A stretch of DNA of 64,000 bases, from NCBI GenBank assembly GCA_000719105.1, contig JODX01000001.1:496001-560000 (forward strand), written 5' to 3'. Shown here one piece after another: positions 38,926 through 49,652 of this stretch. The stretch is from Streptomyces sclerotialus. Its GTDB lineage: Bacteria; Actinomycetota; Actinomycetes; Streptomycetales; Streptomycetaceae. The notes below the pieces were generated by a model that ran no database searches, was not told the origin of the DNA, and worked only from the letters and a program-made list of their open reading frames with translations. The first letter of the stretch is position 1, and the number at the start of each line of letters is the position of its first letter. The position numbers and the translations under genes are program-made.

Positions 38926-40332
38926 GCGCTCCCGGCGACCGCGCAGCCCCACCGCGACCAGCACCGCCGCCCCGAGCACGATCCCCGCGTCCAGCGCCAC
39001 CACCGTACGGACACCGGACAGCAGGTCCCCGGACGTGGTGGCGAGCACGCCCAGCAGCGGGATGCCGACGGTGATGCCGACCTGCTGGGTCGAGGTCACC
39101 AGACCGGTGGCCAGGCCCTGCTCCCCGTCCGGCACACCGGAGGTGACGGTGAGGCCGTACGAGATGATCGCGCCCAGATGGCACATGCTCGCCAGCGACA
39201 CGGCGGCCGTGGCGAGCCACACGGACCCGCCGCCCTCCCCGAGCGCGAGCAGCGCCGCGGTCAGCGCGCCCTGGCCGGCCAGCGAGCCGGCCAGCGTGCG
39301 GCGGGCGCCGAAGCGGCCGATGACCCGCGGGACGTACGCGCCCGCCACCACCGACAGGACGCCCTGGACGCCGAAGACGAGTCCCGTCTCGAAGGCCGAC
39401 AGGCGCAGGACCTCCTGCAGGTACAGGGTCAGCGCGAAGACGACCGTCGACATCATCGAGAAGGTGACCAGGCCGCCCAGGTTGCCCCAGGCCACCGTGC
39501 GGCGGCGCAGCATCGGCAGGGAGACCAGGGGCGCCTCGGAACGGGTCTCCACGACGGCGAACGCGGTGAGCAGCAGCACGCCCGCGGCCAGGGTCACGAT
39601 CACGTCCGTACGGCCGAAGCCGTGGTCGGCGGCGGTCGACAGGGCGTAGATCAGCGAGAGCAGACCGCCGGTGACGGTGACCGCGCCGGGCATGTCCAGG
39701 CGGGGGCGCTCGGGGGTGCGGGACTCGGGCAGCAGACCGGGCGCCAGCGGCAGCACGACCAGCGCGAACAGGGCGAGCAGGCCCATCGTGGAGCGCCAGC
39801 CGAGCGCGTCCGTCAGCACGCCGCCCGCCACCATGCCGACCGTGAAGCCGAGGGAGAGCAGGGTGCCCGAGATGCCGAGCGCCCGGTTGCGGGCGGGCCC
39901 CTCCGGGAACGTCGTCGTCAGCAGGGACATGCCGGTCGGGACGATGGCCGCCGCGCCCAGTCCCTGCAGCGCCCGTCCGGCGAGGAAGGAGGCCGGGTCC
40001 CAGGCGAACGTCGCCAGCACCGAGGCCGCGCCGAACAGGGCGAGCCCGGACAGGAAGAGCAGGCGCCGCCCGTACAGGTCGCCGATCCGGCCGAAGAGCA
40101 GCAGGAAGCCGCCGGACGGCAGCGCGAACGCCGTCACCGCCCACTGCAGGGCGGACCGGCTCATGCCCAGGTCCGTGCCGAGCACCGGCAGCGCGACGTT
40201 CAGGACGGAGAAGTCCAGCGCGACCATGAACTGGGCCGCGCACAGCACGAACAGGACCAGCCGGTCGCGGGCCGAGAGACGAGGGCCGGGCGCCTGTGGT
40301 GCCGAGGTGGTGAGGGAGGTGTCGATCGCCAT
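38887..40332 (-). CDS. MFS exporter (DHA2/EmrB-type drug efflux)
   Basis: A 481-residue integral membrane protein of the 14-helix drug:H+ antiporter type. LVLFVLCAAQFMVALDFSVLNVALP is the family start (motif D1), GRIGDLYGRRLLFLSG is motif A, and LQGLGAAAIVPTGMSLL motif C-like. ATG 40332. It is divergent from an XRE regulator; the gap carries twin operator palindromes, indicating control by that regulator. Substrate unknown. Confidence 0.9.
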   Translation of the reverse strand: MAIDTSLTTSAPQAPGPRLSARDRLVLFVLCAAQFMVALDFSVLNVALPVLGTDLGMSRSALQWAVTAFALPSGGFLLLFGRIGDLYGRRLLFLSGLALFGAASVLATFAWDPASFLAGRALQGLGAAAIVPTGMSLLTTTFPEGPARNRALGISGTLLSLGFTVGMVAGGVLTDALGWRSTMGLLALFALVVLPLAPGLLPESRTPERPRLDMPGAVTVTGGLLSLIYALSTAADHGFGRTDVIVTLAAGVLLLTAFAVVETRSEAPLVSLPMLRRRTVAWGNLGGLVTFSMMSTVVFALTLYLQEVLRLSAFETGLVFGVQGVLSVVAGAYVPRVIGRFGARRTLAGSLAGQGALTAALLALGEGGGSVWLATAAVSLASMCHLGAIISYGLTVTSGVPDGEQGLATGLVTSTQQVGITVGIPLLGVLATTSGDLLSGVRTVVALDAGIVLGAAVLVAVGLRGRRERSGAVEAEAVGAR

Positions 40333-40386
40333 GCACAAGAGACTGTCGGCGCCGGAATAGCCGTGGGGAGCGGGCAGTTGTCCTGG

Positions 40387-40430
40387 TGGTGGCACCACCA
40401 GGCAGGTGCACGGCAAGGGTGGCACCACCA
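40387..40430. promoter_or_regulatory. Twin palindromic operators between MFS exporter and XRE regulator
   Basis: TGGTGGCACCACCA at 40387-40400 is a perfect inverted repeat around CA. A near-identical copy, differing only at its first base, lies at 40417-40430, with centres 30 bp apart (about three helical turns). Two same-face sites in a divergent promoter region fit cooperative binding by the adjacent regulator. Confidence 0.78.
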
Positions 40431-40466
40431 GCCGGACCAACACCAGCACACCAGCAGGGGGATGGC

Positions 40467-41354
40467 GTGTCGGACGTGGCCGTGACCGGGGCGGGCAGGA
40501 CGCACCGCCGCAGTGAGCTGCGCGAGTTCCTGATGAGCCGCCGGGCCCGGGTCTCCCCGGCGGAGGCCGGTCTGCCCGAGGGCGGGGCGCGGCGCCGGAC
40601 GCCGGGGCTGCGCCGCGAGGAGGTCGCCGTGCTCGCCGGGGTGGGCGCCTCCTGGTACCAGTGGCTGGAGCAGGGGCGGGACATCTCCGTCTCCCCGCAG
40701 GTGCTGGACGCCGTCGCCCGTGTGCTGCGGCTCAGCAACGCCGAGCGCCGCCACCTGTACGTCCTCGCCGGGCTCAACCCGCCGACCCCCGAAGTCGCCC
40801 CGGAGAAGCGGGACATGTGCGACGGGCTGCGTCGGCTGATCGACACGTGGATGCCGTACCCGGCGCACATCATGGACCGCTACTACAACTGCGTGCTGTA
40901 CAACGACGCCGCCGCGACGGTCCTCGGCATGCGTCCCGACCTCACGTGGAACTGCCTCGTCGACTACTTCACCAACCCGCTCTACCGCCTGCGTGCCGAG
41001 AGCTGGGAGCGCAACGCCCGTACGGTCGTCGCCCAGTTCCGCGCCGCCTGCTCCGCCGACCCCGGCGACGAGGGACTCCAGGAGGTGCTGGCGCGGGTGC
41101 GGGCGGCGAGCGACGAGTTCGGGCGGCTGTGGGAGGAACGGAACATCGAGGACGCCGGGCAGCTCCGCAAGGAACTGGAGCACCCGCTGGTCGGCCTGCT
41201 CTGCCTGGAGTCGACGGCGCTGAAGGTGCCCGCGCGGCCCGATCTGACGATCGTGCTGCACACGCCGCTGGACGAGGCGAACAGCGCGGCGAAGCTGGAG
41301 TGGCTGGCCTCGCCGGAGGGGCGGCGCGGGGCGATGTACCCCGTGGCGGGCTGA
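40467..41354 (+). CDS. XRE family regulator with MmyB-like ligand-binding domain
   Basis: A 295-residue regulator. The N-terminal HTH (about 12-78) reads RRTPGLRREEVAVLAGVGASWYQWLEQGR, the typical helix-turn-helix of MmyB-like proteins, and the C-terminal domain (about 105-290) has NCVLYNDAAATVLG and FPNPLYR-like blocks of the ligand-binding domain. GTG 40467 has AGGGGGA upstream; the frame is open to 40386. It is divergent from an exporter, so it is probably its ligand-responsive repressor. Confidence 0.88.
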   Translation: MSDVAVTGAGRTHRRSELREFLMSRRARVSPAEAGLPEGGARRRTPGLRREEVAVLAGVGASWYQWLEQGRDISVSPQVLDAVARVLRLSNAERRHLYVLAGLNPPTPEVAPEKRDMCDGLRRLIDTWMPYPAHIMDRYYNCVLYNDAAATVLGMRPDLTWNCLVDYFTNPLYRLRAESWERNARTVVAQFRAACSADPGDEGLQEVLARVRAASDEFGRLWEERNIEDAGQLRKELEHPLVGLLCLESTALKVPARPDLTIVLHTPLDEANSAAKLEWLASPEGRRGAMYPVAG

Positions 41355-41382
41355 CCGTTCCATGGCTACGTATGCTCAGCCC

Positions 41383-41736
41383 ATGACCGACAGCAGCGCG
41401 CTCGACCCCGAGGACCGCAAGATCGTCACCCTGGCCCGTTCCGCGCGGGCCCGCAACGGCGTGCCCGAGGGTGCCGCCGTACGCGACGAGAGCGGACGTA
41501 CCTATGTCGCCGGGACCGTCACCCTCGACTCGCTGAAGCTCAGTGCCCTGCGGACGGCGGTGGCGATGGCGGTGGCGTCCGGCGCGCAGTCGCTGGAGGC
41601 GGCGGCCGTGGTGACGGAGGCCGGACCGGCGTCGGCCGAGGACCTGGCGGCCGTACGGGACCTGGGCGGCCCGGAGACCCCGGTGCTGGTGGCGGGCCCG
41701 GACGGCACGGTCCGCGAGACGCTGACCGCGGGCTGA
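41383..41736 (+). CDS. Cytidine deaminase-like protein lacking zinc ligands
   Basis: A 117-residue protein that follows the cytidine deaminase fold pattern (LARSARARNGVPEGAAVRDESGRTYVAGTV) but contains no cysteine and no HAE or PCxxC motif, so zinc catalysis is not possible. Homologs next to era in Streptomyces are often annotated as cytidine deaminase. A TACGTAT box 10 nt upstream of the ATG suggests leaderless transcription. Function unknown; a structural or regulatory role is inferred. Confidence 0.75.
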   Translation: MTDSSALDPEDRKIVTLARSARARNGVPEGAAVRDESGRTYVAGTVTLDSLKLSALRTAVAMAVASGAQSLEAAAVVTEAGPASAEDLAAVRDLGGPETPVLVAGPDGTVRETLTAG

Positions 41737-41763
41737 ACCTGCCGCACAGGCTCTGGGCCGGAC

Positions 41764-42105
<342 letters not shown>

Positions 42106-43428
42106 TTACGGCTTGCCCTTCTGGGCGGTGGGGAGGACGGACGCGGTGACCGGGGCGCCGTGGCCCAGGACCCCGTGATCGTAGGCCGTCTCGGCGTGCA
42201 CCGTAAGGTCCAGGCCGGTGTGCTCCTGCTCCTCGCTCGCGCGGAAGCCCATCGTGCGGTCGATCAGCTTCCCGATGCCGTAGGTGACGCCGAAGGCGTA
42301 CGCACCCACCACGGCCACCGCGACCAGCTGCTTGCCGAGCTGGGCGAGGCCGCCGCCGTACAGCAGGCCCTCGGCGCCGCCGGTCATGGTGGCCGTGGCG
42401 AAGACGCCGATCAGCACGGTGCCGACGACGCCGCCGACCAGGTGGACGCCGACGACGTCGAGCGAGTCGTCGTAGTTCAGCTTGAACTTCCAGCTCACCG
42501 CCCAGGAGCAGACGGCGCCCGCGGCGAGGCCCACCACCAGCGCGCCGAGCAGGGAGACCGAACCGCAGGACGGCGTGATGGCGACCAGGCCCGCGACCGC
42601 GCCGGAGGCCGCGCCGAGCGTCGTCGGGTGGCCGTCGCGCCGCTGCTCCACGAAGAGCCAGCCGAGCAGGCCGGTGCAGCCGGCGGCGAGGGTGTTGAGG
42701 AAAACCGCCGCGGCCATGCCGTTGGCGCCGAGGGCGGAGCCGGCGTTGAAGCCGAACCAGCCGAACCAGAGCAGACCGGCGCCCAGCACCACCATCGGCA
42801 GGTTGTGCGGCCGCATCGCGTCCTTCTTGAAGCCGAGCCGCGGGCCGAGGACCAGGCAGAGCGCCAGCCCGGAGGCACCCGAGGTGATCTCGACGGGCAG
42901 ACCGCCCGCGAAGTCCAGCGCCCCCAGCCCGTCGAGGATCCAGCCACCCGGGCCCCACACCCAGTGCGTGACGGGAACGTATACGAGCAGTGCCCAGACG
43001 GGCACGAAGACCAGCCACGCCCCGAACTTCGCGCGGTCCGCGATCGCGCCGCTGACCAGCGCCGCCGTGATGATCGCGAAGGTGAGCTGGAAGGTGGCGA
43101 AGAGCAGTGTGGGGACGGTGCCCTGGACGCTGTCCGGGCCCAGCCCCCGCATCCCCACGTGGTCGAGGGAGCCGATCAGCCCGCCGAAGACGTCGTCGCC
43201 GAAGGCGAGGGAGTAGCCGGCCACCAGCCAGACCACGGTGACGAGAGCGATCGACACGAAGCTCATCATCAGCATGTTCAGCACGCTCTTCGTGCGGACC
43301 ATGCCGCCGTAGAAGAGGGCGAGGCCCGGGGTCATCAGCAGCACCAGGGCGGTGGCGGCGAGCAGCCAGGCGGTGTCGCCGGTGTCGAGGGCGGACGCTT
43401 CTCCGGCGGCCAGGGTGACGGACTCCAC
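42106..43428 (-). CDS. amtB: Ammonium transporter AmtB
   Basis: A 440-residue Amt/Rh channel with about 11 membrane segments. Signature blocks include TPGLALFYGGMVRTKSVLNMLM, WLVAGYSLAFGDD, and DDSLDVVGVHLVGGVVGT, with the pore His in VVGVHLVGG. ATG 43428 lies 48 nt from GlnR-like boxes. It is cotranscribed with glnK. Confidence 0.95.
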   Translation of the reverse strand: MESVTLAAGEASALDTGDTAWLLAATALVLLMTPGLALFYGGMVRTKSVLNMLMMSFVSIALVTVVWLVAGYSLAFGDDVFGGLIGSLDHVGMRGLGPDSVQGTVPTLLFATFQLTFAIITAALVSGAIADRAKFGAWLVFVPVWALLVYVPVTHWVWGPGGWILDGLGALDFAGGLPVEITSGASGLALCLVLGPRLGFKKDAMRPHNLPMVVLGAGLLWFGWFGFNAGSALGANGMAAAVFLNTLAAGCTGLLGWLFVEQRRDGHPTTLGAASGAVAGLVAITPSCGSVSLLGALVVGLAAGAVCSWAVSWKFKLNYDDSLDVVGVHLVGGVVGTVLIGVFATATMTGGAEGLLYGGGLAQLGKQLVAVAVVGAYAFGVTYGIGKLIDRTMGFRASEEQEHTGLDLTVHAETAYDHGVLGHGAPVTASVLPTAQKGKP

Positions 43429-43476
43429 GGGCGGGTCTCCTCGGGGTGGGGGCTCGTCCGAGGGTCACCGGCCCGC

Positions 43477-43514
43477 GTTTCCTGTCGGGTACGGGTGTGT
43501 TTCCGTGGCGTTTC
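43477..43514 (-). promoter_or_regulatory. Putative GlnR binding site upstream of amtB
   Basis: Read on the minus strand, the 5-mers GAAAC, GAAAC, GTACC and GAAAC occur exactly 11 nt apart (5 + N6). This matches the GlnR pattern of alternating GTNAC and GAAAC half-sites, though two of the four half-sites are imperfect. Nitrogen control of amtB by GlnR is established in S. coelicolor. Confidence 0.55.
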
Positions 43515-43603
43515 GTGTTGCGCGGGGGTTTCCGGGGCCTCACCGGGGGCGGGGATGCGTGCGCGGTGCGGCGGCGGCCTGTGGATCAGGGACAATGGGC
43601 GCC

Positions 43604-44563
43604 ATGAGCGTTCGCAGTCAGTCATCCGCGCCGTCGGAAAAGTCCGAGGCCTCTCACCGGGCGGGCTTCGCCTGTTTCGTGGGCCGTCCCAACGCGGGCA
43701 AGTCCACCCTCACGAACGCTCTGGTCGGGCAGAAGGTGGCGATCACCTCCAACCGGCCGCAGACGACCCGGCACACGGTGCGCGGCATCGTGCACCGGCC
43801 GGACGCCCAGCTGATCCTGGTCGACACCCCGGGCCTGCACAAGCCGCGCACCCTGCTCGGCGAGCGGCTGAACGACGTGGTCCGCACCACCTGGGCCGAG
43901 GTCGACGTGATCGGCTTCTGCCTGCCCGCGGACCAGAAGATCGGCCCGGGTGACCGTTTCATCGCCAAGGAGCTCGCGGGGATCAAGAAGACCCCCAAGG
44001 TCGCCATCGTCACCAAGACGGATCTCGTCGACTCCAAGGCGCTCGCCGAGCAGCTCATCGCGATCGACCAGCTCGGCAAGGAGCTGGGCATCACCTGGGC
44101 GGAGATCGTCCCGGTGTCGGCGACCGCGAACAAGCAGGTCGACCTGCTCGCCGACCTGCTGATCCCGATGCTCCCCGAGAGCCCGCCGCTCTACCCCGAG
44201 GGCGACCTCACCGACGAGCCCGAGCAGGTCATGGTCGCGGAGCTGATCCGCGAGGCCGCGCTGGAGGGCGTACGGGACGAGCTGCCGCACTCCATCGCGG
44301 TCGTCGTCGAGGAGATGCTCCCGCGTGAGGACCGCCCCGCGGACAAGCCCCTCCTCGACATCCACGCCAACGTCTACATCGAGCGCCCCAGCCAGAAGGG
44401 CATCATCATCGGCCCCAAGGGCAAGCGCCTGAAGGACGTCGGCATCAAGTCCCGCAAGCAGATCGAGGCGCTGCTCGGCACACCGGTCTTCCTGGACCTG
44501 CACGTCAAGGTGGCCAAGGACTGGCAGCGGGACCCGAAGCAGCTGCGCAGGCTCGGGTTCTGA
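43604..44563 (+). CDS. era: GTPase Era
   Basis: A 319-residue essential GTPase in 30S assembly. G1 GRPNAGKSTL, G3 DTPGLHK and G4 TKTD are intact, and the C-terminal KH domain has IIIGPKGKRLKDVGIKSRKQIE. The frame is open to 43352, but ATG 43604 gives the normal N-terminus; GACAAT 7 nt upstream suggests a very short or absent leader. Confidence 0.95.
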   Translation: MSVRSQSSAPSEKSEASHRAGFACFVGRPNAGKSTLTNALVGQKVAITSNRPQTTRHTVRGIVHRPDAQLILVDTPGLHKPRTLLGERLNDVVRTTWAEVDVIGFCLPADQKIGPGDRFIAKELAGIKKTPKVAIVTKTDLVDSKALAEQLIAIDQLGKELGITWAEIVPVSATANKQVDLLADLLIPMLPESPPLYPEGDLTDEPEQVMVAELIREAALEGVRDELPHSIAVVVEEMLPREDRPADKPLLDIHANVYIERPSQKGIIIGPKGKRLKDVGIKSRKQIEALLGTPVFLDLHVKVAKDWQRDPKQLRRLGF

Positions 44564-44572
44564 CGAGGCCCC

Positions 44573-45907
44573 TCACCCGTCGCCCTGCGCCCGCAGCACC
44601 TCCCGCAGCCAGCCGTACGACGCCTTCGGGGTGCGCCGCTGCGTGCCGAAGTCGACGTGGACGAGGCCGAAGCGGCGCGCGTACCCCTCCGCCCACTCGA
44701 AGTTGTCGAGCAGCGACCACACGAAGTACCCGCGGACGTCGACGCCCGCCTCCAGCGCCCGGTGCAGGGCGCGGAGGTGGCCGTCCAGGTAGGCGATCCG
44801 CTCCTGGTCGTCGACGCCCTCGTACGCGCAGCCGTTCTCGGTGATCACGATCGGTGGGAGGCGGTCGCCGTAGCGGTCGCGGAAGCCGGTGAGCAGTTCC
44901 GTCAGGGCCTCGGGGACCACCGGCCAGCCGGAGTCCGTGACCGGCCGGCCCTCGATCTCCCGCACGGAGAAGGGCAGCTCGGCGGGTATCGTCACCCCGC
45001 CGAACTCGATCTCCTGCCCCTGGGGCGCCCCGACCCTCGTCGGCGCGTAGTAGTTGATCCCGTACCAGTCGACCGGCTCGGCGATCACCTTCAGGTCGGC
45101 CTCGACGTCGCCCGGCAGCAGCTCGCCGATGCTCTCCGGGTACCGACCCAGCAGCACCGGCTCCGCGAACAAACGGTTCAGCAGGACGTCGTGGAAGTCG
45201 GCCGCCGCCACGTCCGCCGCCTCCTGTGACGCCGGCCACGTCGGGCCGTGGGAGTTGGCGATCCCGATGTCCCCGGCACCGGCCGCGCGCAGTGCCCGTA
45301 CGGCCAGACCGTGGGCCAGGAGCTGGTGGTGGGCCGCGGGCAGCGCGTCGAACAGCAGCCGCCCGCCCGGCGCGTGGGTGCCGAGCGCATGGCCGAGCAG
45401 GGTGTGCTCGGCGGGCTCGTTGAGGGTGATCCACTTCCGGATGCGGTCACCGAGCCTCTCCGCGACGACAGCGACGTACTCGGCGAAGCGCCCGGCCGTG
45501 TCCCGCTCCAGCCAGCCGCCCGCCTCCTGGACGGACAGCGGGAGGTCCCAGTGGTAGAGGGTCGGCACCGGCCGTACGCCCGCCGCGCACACCTCGTCGA
45601 CCAGGCGGTCGTAGAAGCCGAGGCCGCCGGGGGAGTTCACCCGCGGCCAGGAGACCGAGAAGCGGTAGGCGTCCACGCCGAGGCCGGCGAGGAGCGCCAC
45701 GTCCTCGCGGTGACGGTGATAGTGGTCACAGGCCACCGCAGCCGTCGAGCCGTCCTTGATCCGGCCCGGTCCGGCCGCGAACGCGTCCCACACGGACGGC
45801 TCGCGCAGCTCCGCCGCGCCCTCGATCTGGTGGGCGGACGTCGACACCCCCCAGAGGAAACCGGCGGGGAAGCGCGGTACCGGACGTCTCGCCCCGGCCG
45901 CGCTCAC
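44573..45907 (-). CDS. GH1 family beta-glucosidase
   Basis: A 444-residue glycoside hydrolase family 1 enzyme. FPAGFLWGVSTSAHQIEGA is the family N-terminal signature, the acid/base Glu lies in TLNEPAEHTLLGH and the nucleophile Glu in ITENGCAYEG. No signal peptide, so it acts in the cytoplasm on beta-glucosides or cellobiose-like sugars. GTG 45907 overlaps the stop of the emfourin-type gene (GTGA). Confidence 0.92.
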   Translation of the reverse strand: MSAAGARRPVPRFPAGFLWGVSTSAHQIEGAAELREPSVWDAFAAGPGRIKDGSTAAVACDHYHRHREDVALLAGLGVDAYRFSVSWPRVNSPGGLGFYDRLVDEVCAAGVRPVPTLYHWDLPLSVQEAGGWLERDTAGRFAEYVAVVAERLGDRIRKWITLNEPAEHTLLGHALGTHAPGGRLLFDALPAAHHQLLAHGLAVRALRAAGAGDIGIANSHGPTWPASQEAADVAAADFHDVLLNRLFAEPVLLGRYPESIGELLPGDVEADLKVIAEPVDWYGINYYAPTRVGAPQGQEIEFGGVTIPAELPFSVREIEGRPVTDSGWPVVPEALTELLTGFRDRYGDRLPPIVITENGCAYEGVDDQERIAYLDGHLRALHRALEAGVDVRGYFVWSLLDNFEWAEGYARRFGLVHVDFGTQRRTPKASYGWLREVLRAQGDG

Positions 45908-46170
45908 GCCCCCTCCTTGAGCACCTTGGAGATCAGCCTCCGCTGCTCCTCCGTGAGCCGGGGATCCGCGCAGTACACCGTCCGCCCGTCCACGGTGATC
46001 TGGTAGCTGAAGCCGTCCGGCACCCCTATCGGCGGGGTGCCCCGGCCGGCGGCGAGTGCCTTGTCGGCCAGGGCCTGCCACTCCTGCGCGTCGGCGCGCC
46101 CCGAGGTGTCCACCTCCGCGTACCGCTCGAACCCCGCGAACCCGCCTGTGCGCCTCACCTGAATCCGCAT
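45904..46170 (-). CDS. Emfourin-type M4 protease inhibitor
   Basis: An 88-residue protein matching the protealysin inhibitor emfourin family: MRIQVRRTGGFAGFERYAEVDTSG, GTPPIGVPDGFSYQITVDG and LTEEQRRLISKVLKEGA. Emfourins block the active site of neighbouring M4 proteases. It lies 33 nt after the protease stop and overlaps the GH1 start by 4 nt, a genetic link that supports the assignment. Confidence 0.85.
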   Translation of the reverse strand: MRIQVRRTGGFAGFERYAEVDTSGRADAQEWQALADKALAAGRGTPPIGVPDGFSYQITVDGRTVYCADPRLTEEQRRLISKVLKEGA

Positions 46171-46203
46171 GGGGCCCTGTCTAGTACACCGGCCCCGGTA
46201 CGG

Positions 46204-47307
46204 CTACGACGCCTGCGGCTTTTCGGGCGCCGGCTTCTCCGGTACGCGCACCCCGACCTGCTCCCACGCCTTCAGTACGGCCTGGAGTTCCTCGCCGTCG
46301 CCGTAACGGGCGCGCGCCGCGGCGCCGGTCAGTGCGGCGAAGTCGGTGAACCGGGCCTGCTGCCCCAGCTCGCCGCCCGTCAGCACGTCGTACCAGATCT
46401 GCCCGGCCCGCTCCCAGGCGTGCCCGCCGAGTGCGGTCGCGAGCAGGTAGAAGGCGTGGTTGGGGATGCCGGAGTTGATGTGCACGCCGCCGTTGTCGCG
46501 GCCGGTGCGCACATAGTCGTCCATCGTCGCGGGCTGCGGGTCCTTGCCGAGGACGTCGTCGTCGTACGCCGTGCCCGGGGCCTTCATGGAGCGCAGCGCG
46601 ACGCCGGTGACGCGCGGGGCGAGCAGCCCGGCGCCGATCAGCCAGTCGGCCTCCTGGGCGGTCTGGCCGAGCGTGTACTGCTTGATCAGCGCGCCGAAGA
46701 CATCGGAGTACGACTCGTTGAGCGCGCCGGGCTGGCCGAAGTAGGTGAGGTTGGCCGTGTACTGGGTGACGCCGTGCGCGAGTTCGTGGCCGATGACGTC
46801 GACGGCGACGGTGAAGTCGAGGAAGACCTCGTTGTCGCCGTCGCCGAACACCATCTGCTCGCCGTTCCAGAAGGCGTTGCTGTAGTCCTCGCCGAAGTGC
46901 ACCGTGGCGTTCAGCGGCAGGCCGTCGGCGTTGATCGAGTTGCGGGCGTAGGCCTTGGAGAACAGCTCGAAGGTGGAGCCGAGGCCGGCGTAGGCACGGT
47001 TGACGGTGGCGTCCTTGCCGGGACCGTCGCCCTCTCCGCGCACTTTCTCCCCGGGCAGGTCCTGCCCGTGCCGGGCGTCGAAGACGGTGCGGTGCGGCTG
47101 GTCCGCCGGGAGCTCCGGGGCCCGGGCGAGCGCGGGCGCGCCGATGACCGTGGTGAGCCGGCGGTGGGTGCGCTCGTACGCGTCGTGCTCCAGGGTGCGG
47201 CGGGCCGGTCCGGCGAGCGCGGGTTCCTCGGCCCGGGCCAGGGCGTCGAGGACATGGGGCGGCACGATGGTGCAGAAGACGGGCTCGAAGCCCGGGTGCT
47301 CGTTCAT
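46204..47307 (-). CDS. Protealysin-like M4 metallopeptidase
   Basis: A 367-residue zinc protease. His174, Glu175 and His178 are in VIGHELAHGV, and Glu198 lies in GALNESYSD, the M4 motif set. There is no signal peptide; the short propeptide has PPHVL (16-20), the PPXL-type motif of protealysin-like precursors. Protealysins are kept inside the cell and controlled by emfourin. The frame is open to 47721; ATG 47307 was chosen as the normal start of the propeptide. Confidence 0.9.
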   Translation of the reverse strand: MNEHPGFEPVFCTIVPPHVLDALARAEEPALAGPARRTLEHDAYERTHRRLTTVIGAPALARAPELPADQPHRTVFDARHGQDLPGEKVRGEGDGPGKDATVNRAYAGLGSTFELFSKAYARNSINADGLPLNATVHFGEDYSNAFWNGEQMVFGDGDNEVFLDFTVAVDVIGHELAHGVTQYTANLTYFGQPGALNESYSDVFGALIKQYTLGQTAQEADWLIGAGLLAPRVTGVALRSMKAPGTAYDDDVLGKDPQPATMDDYVRTGRDNGGVHINSGIPNHAFYLLATALGGHAWERAGQIWYDVLTGGELGQQARFTDFAALTGAAARARYGDGEELQAVLKAWEQVGVRVPEKPAPEKPQAS

Positions 47308-47420
47308 GCCCGGCACGTTTGCACCGAGTGAGGGAGCTGTCACTACTCGCCACCATGATTGGTGAAATGCCTGGATACGGGGCTTCTGATTCCGCCTTTC
47401 TGTGGTAAGGCGATCGGTGA

Positions 47421-49457
<2,037 letters not shown>

Positions 49458-49478
49458 CACCCGTCCGACCAGGCCTTT

Positions 49479-49516
49479 CGCGGCCCCGCCCGCCGTTCCC
49501 GGCGAGCGGGGCCGCG
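49479..49516 (+). terminator. leuA terminator hairpin
   Basis: CGCGGCCCCGC (49479-49489) is an exact reverse complement of 49506-49516, with a 16-nt loop. It lies 22 nt after the leuA stop. Confidence 0.85.
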
Positions 49517-49652
49517 TCGTTCACCGGCCAATACCGGCCATGCGTTCGCCGTATCACGAACGGGTCTCTTCCGGAGTACTGACTCCACCTCAACAATGTG
49601 GCTAACATCACCAAGCGCGGCGATGGTGCCGCGGCCGCGATGGAGGTGCGAC

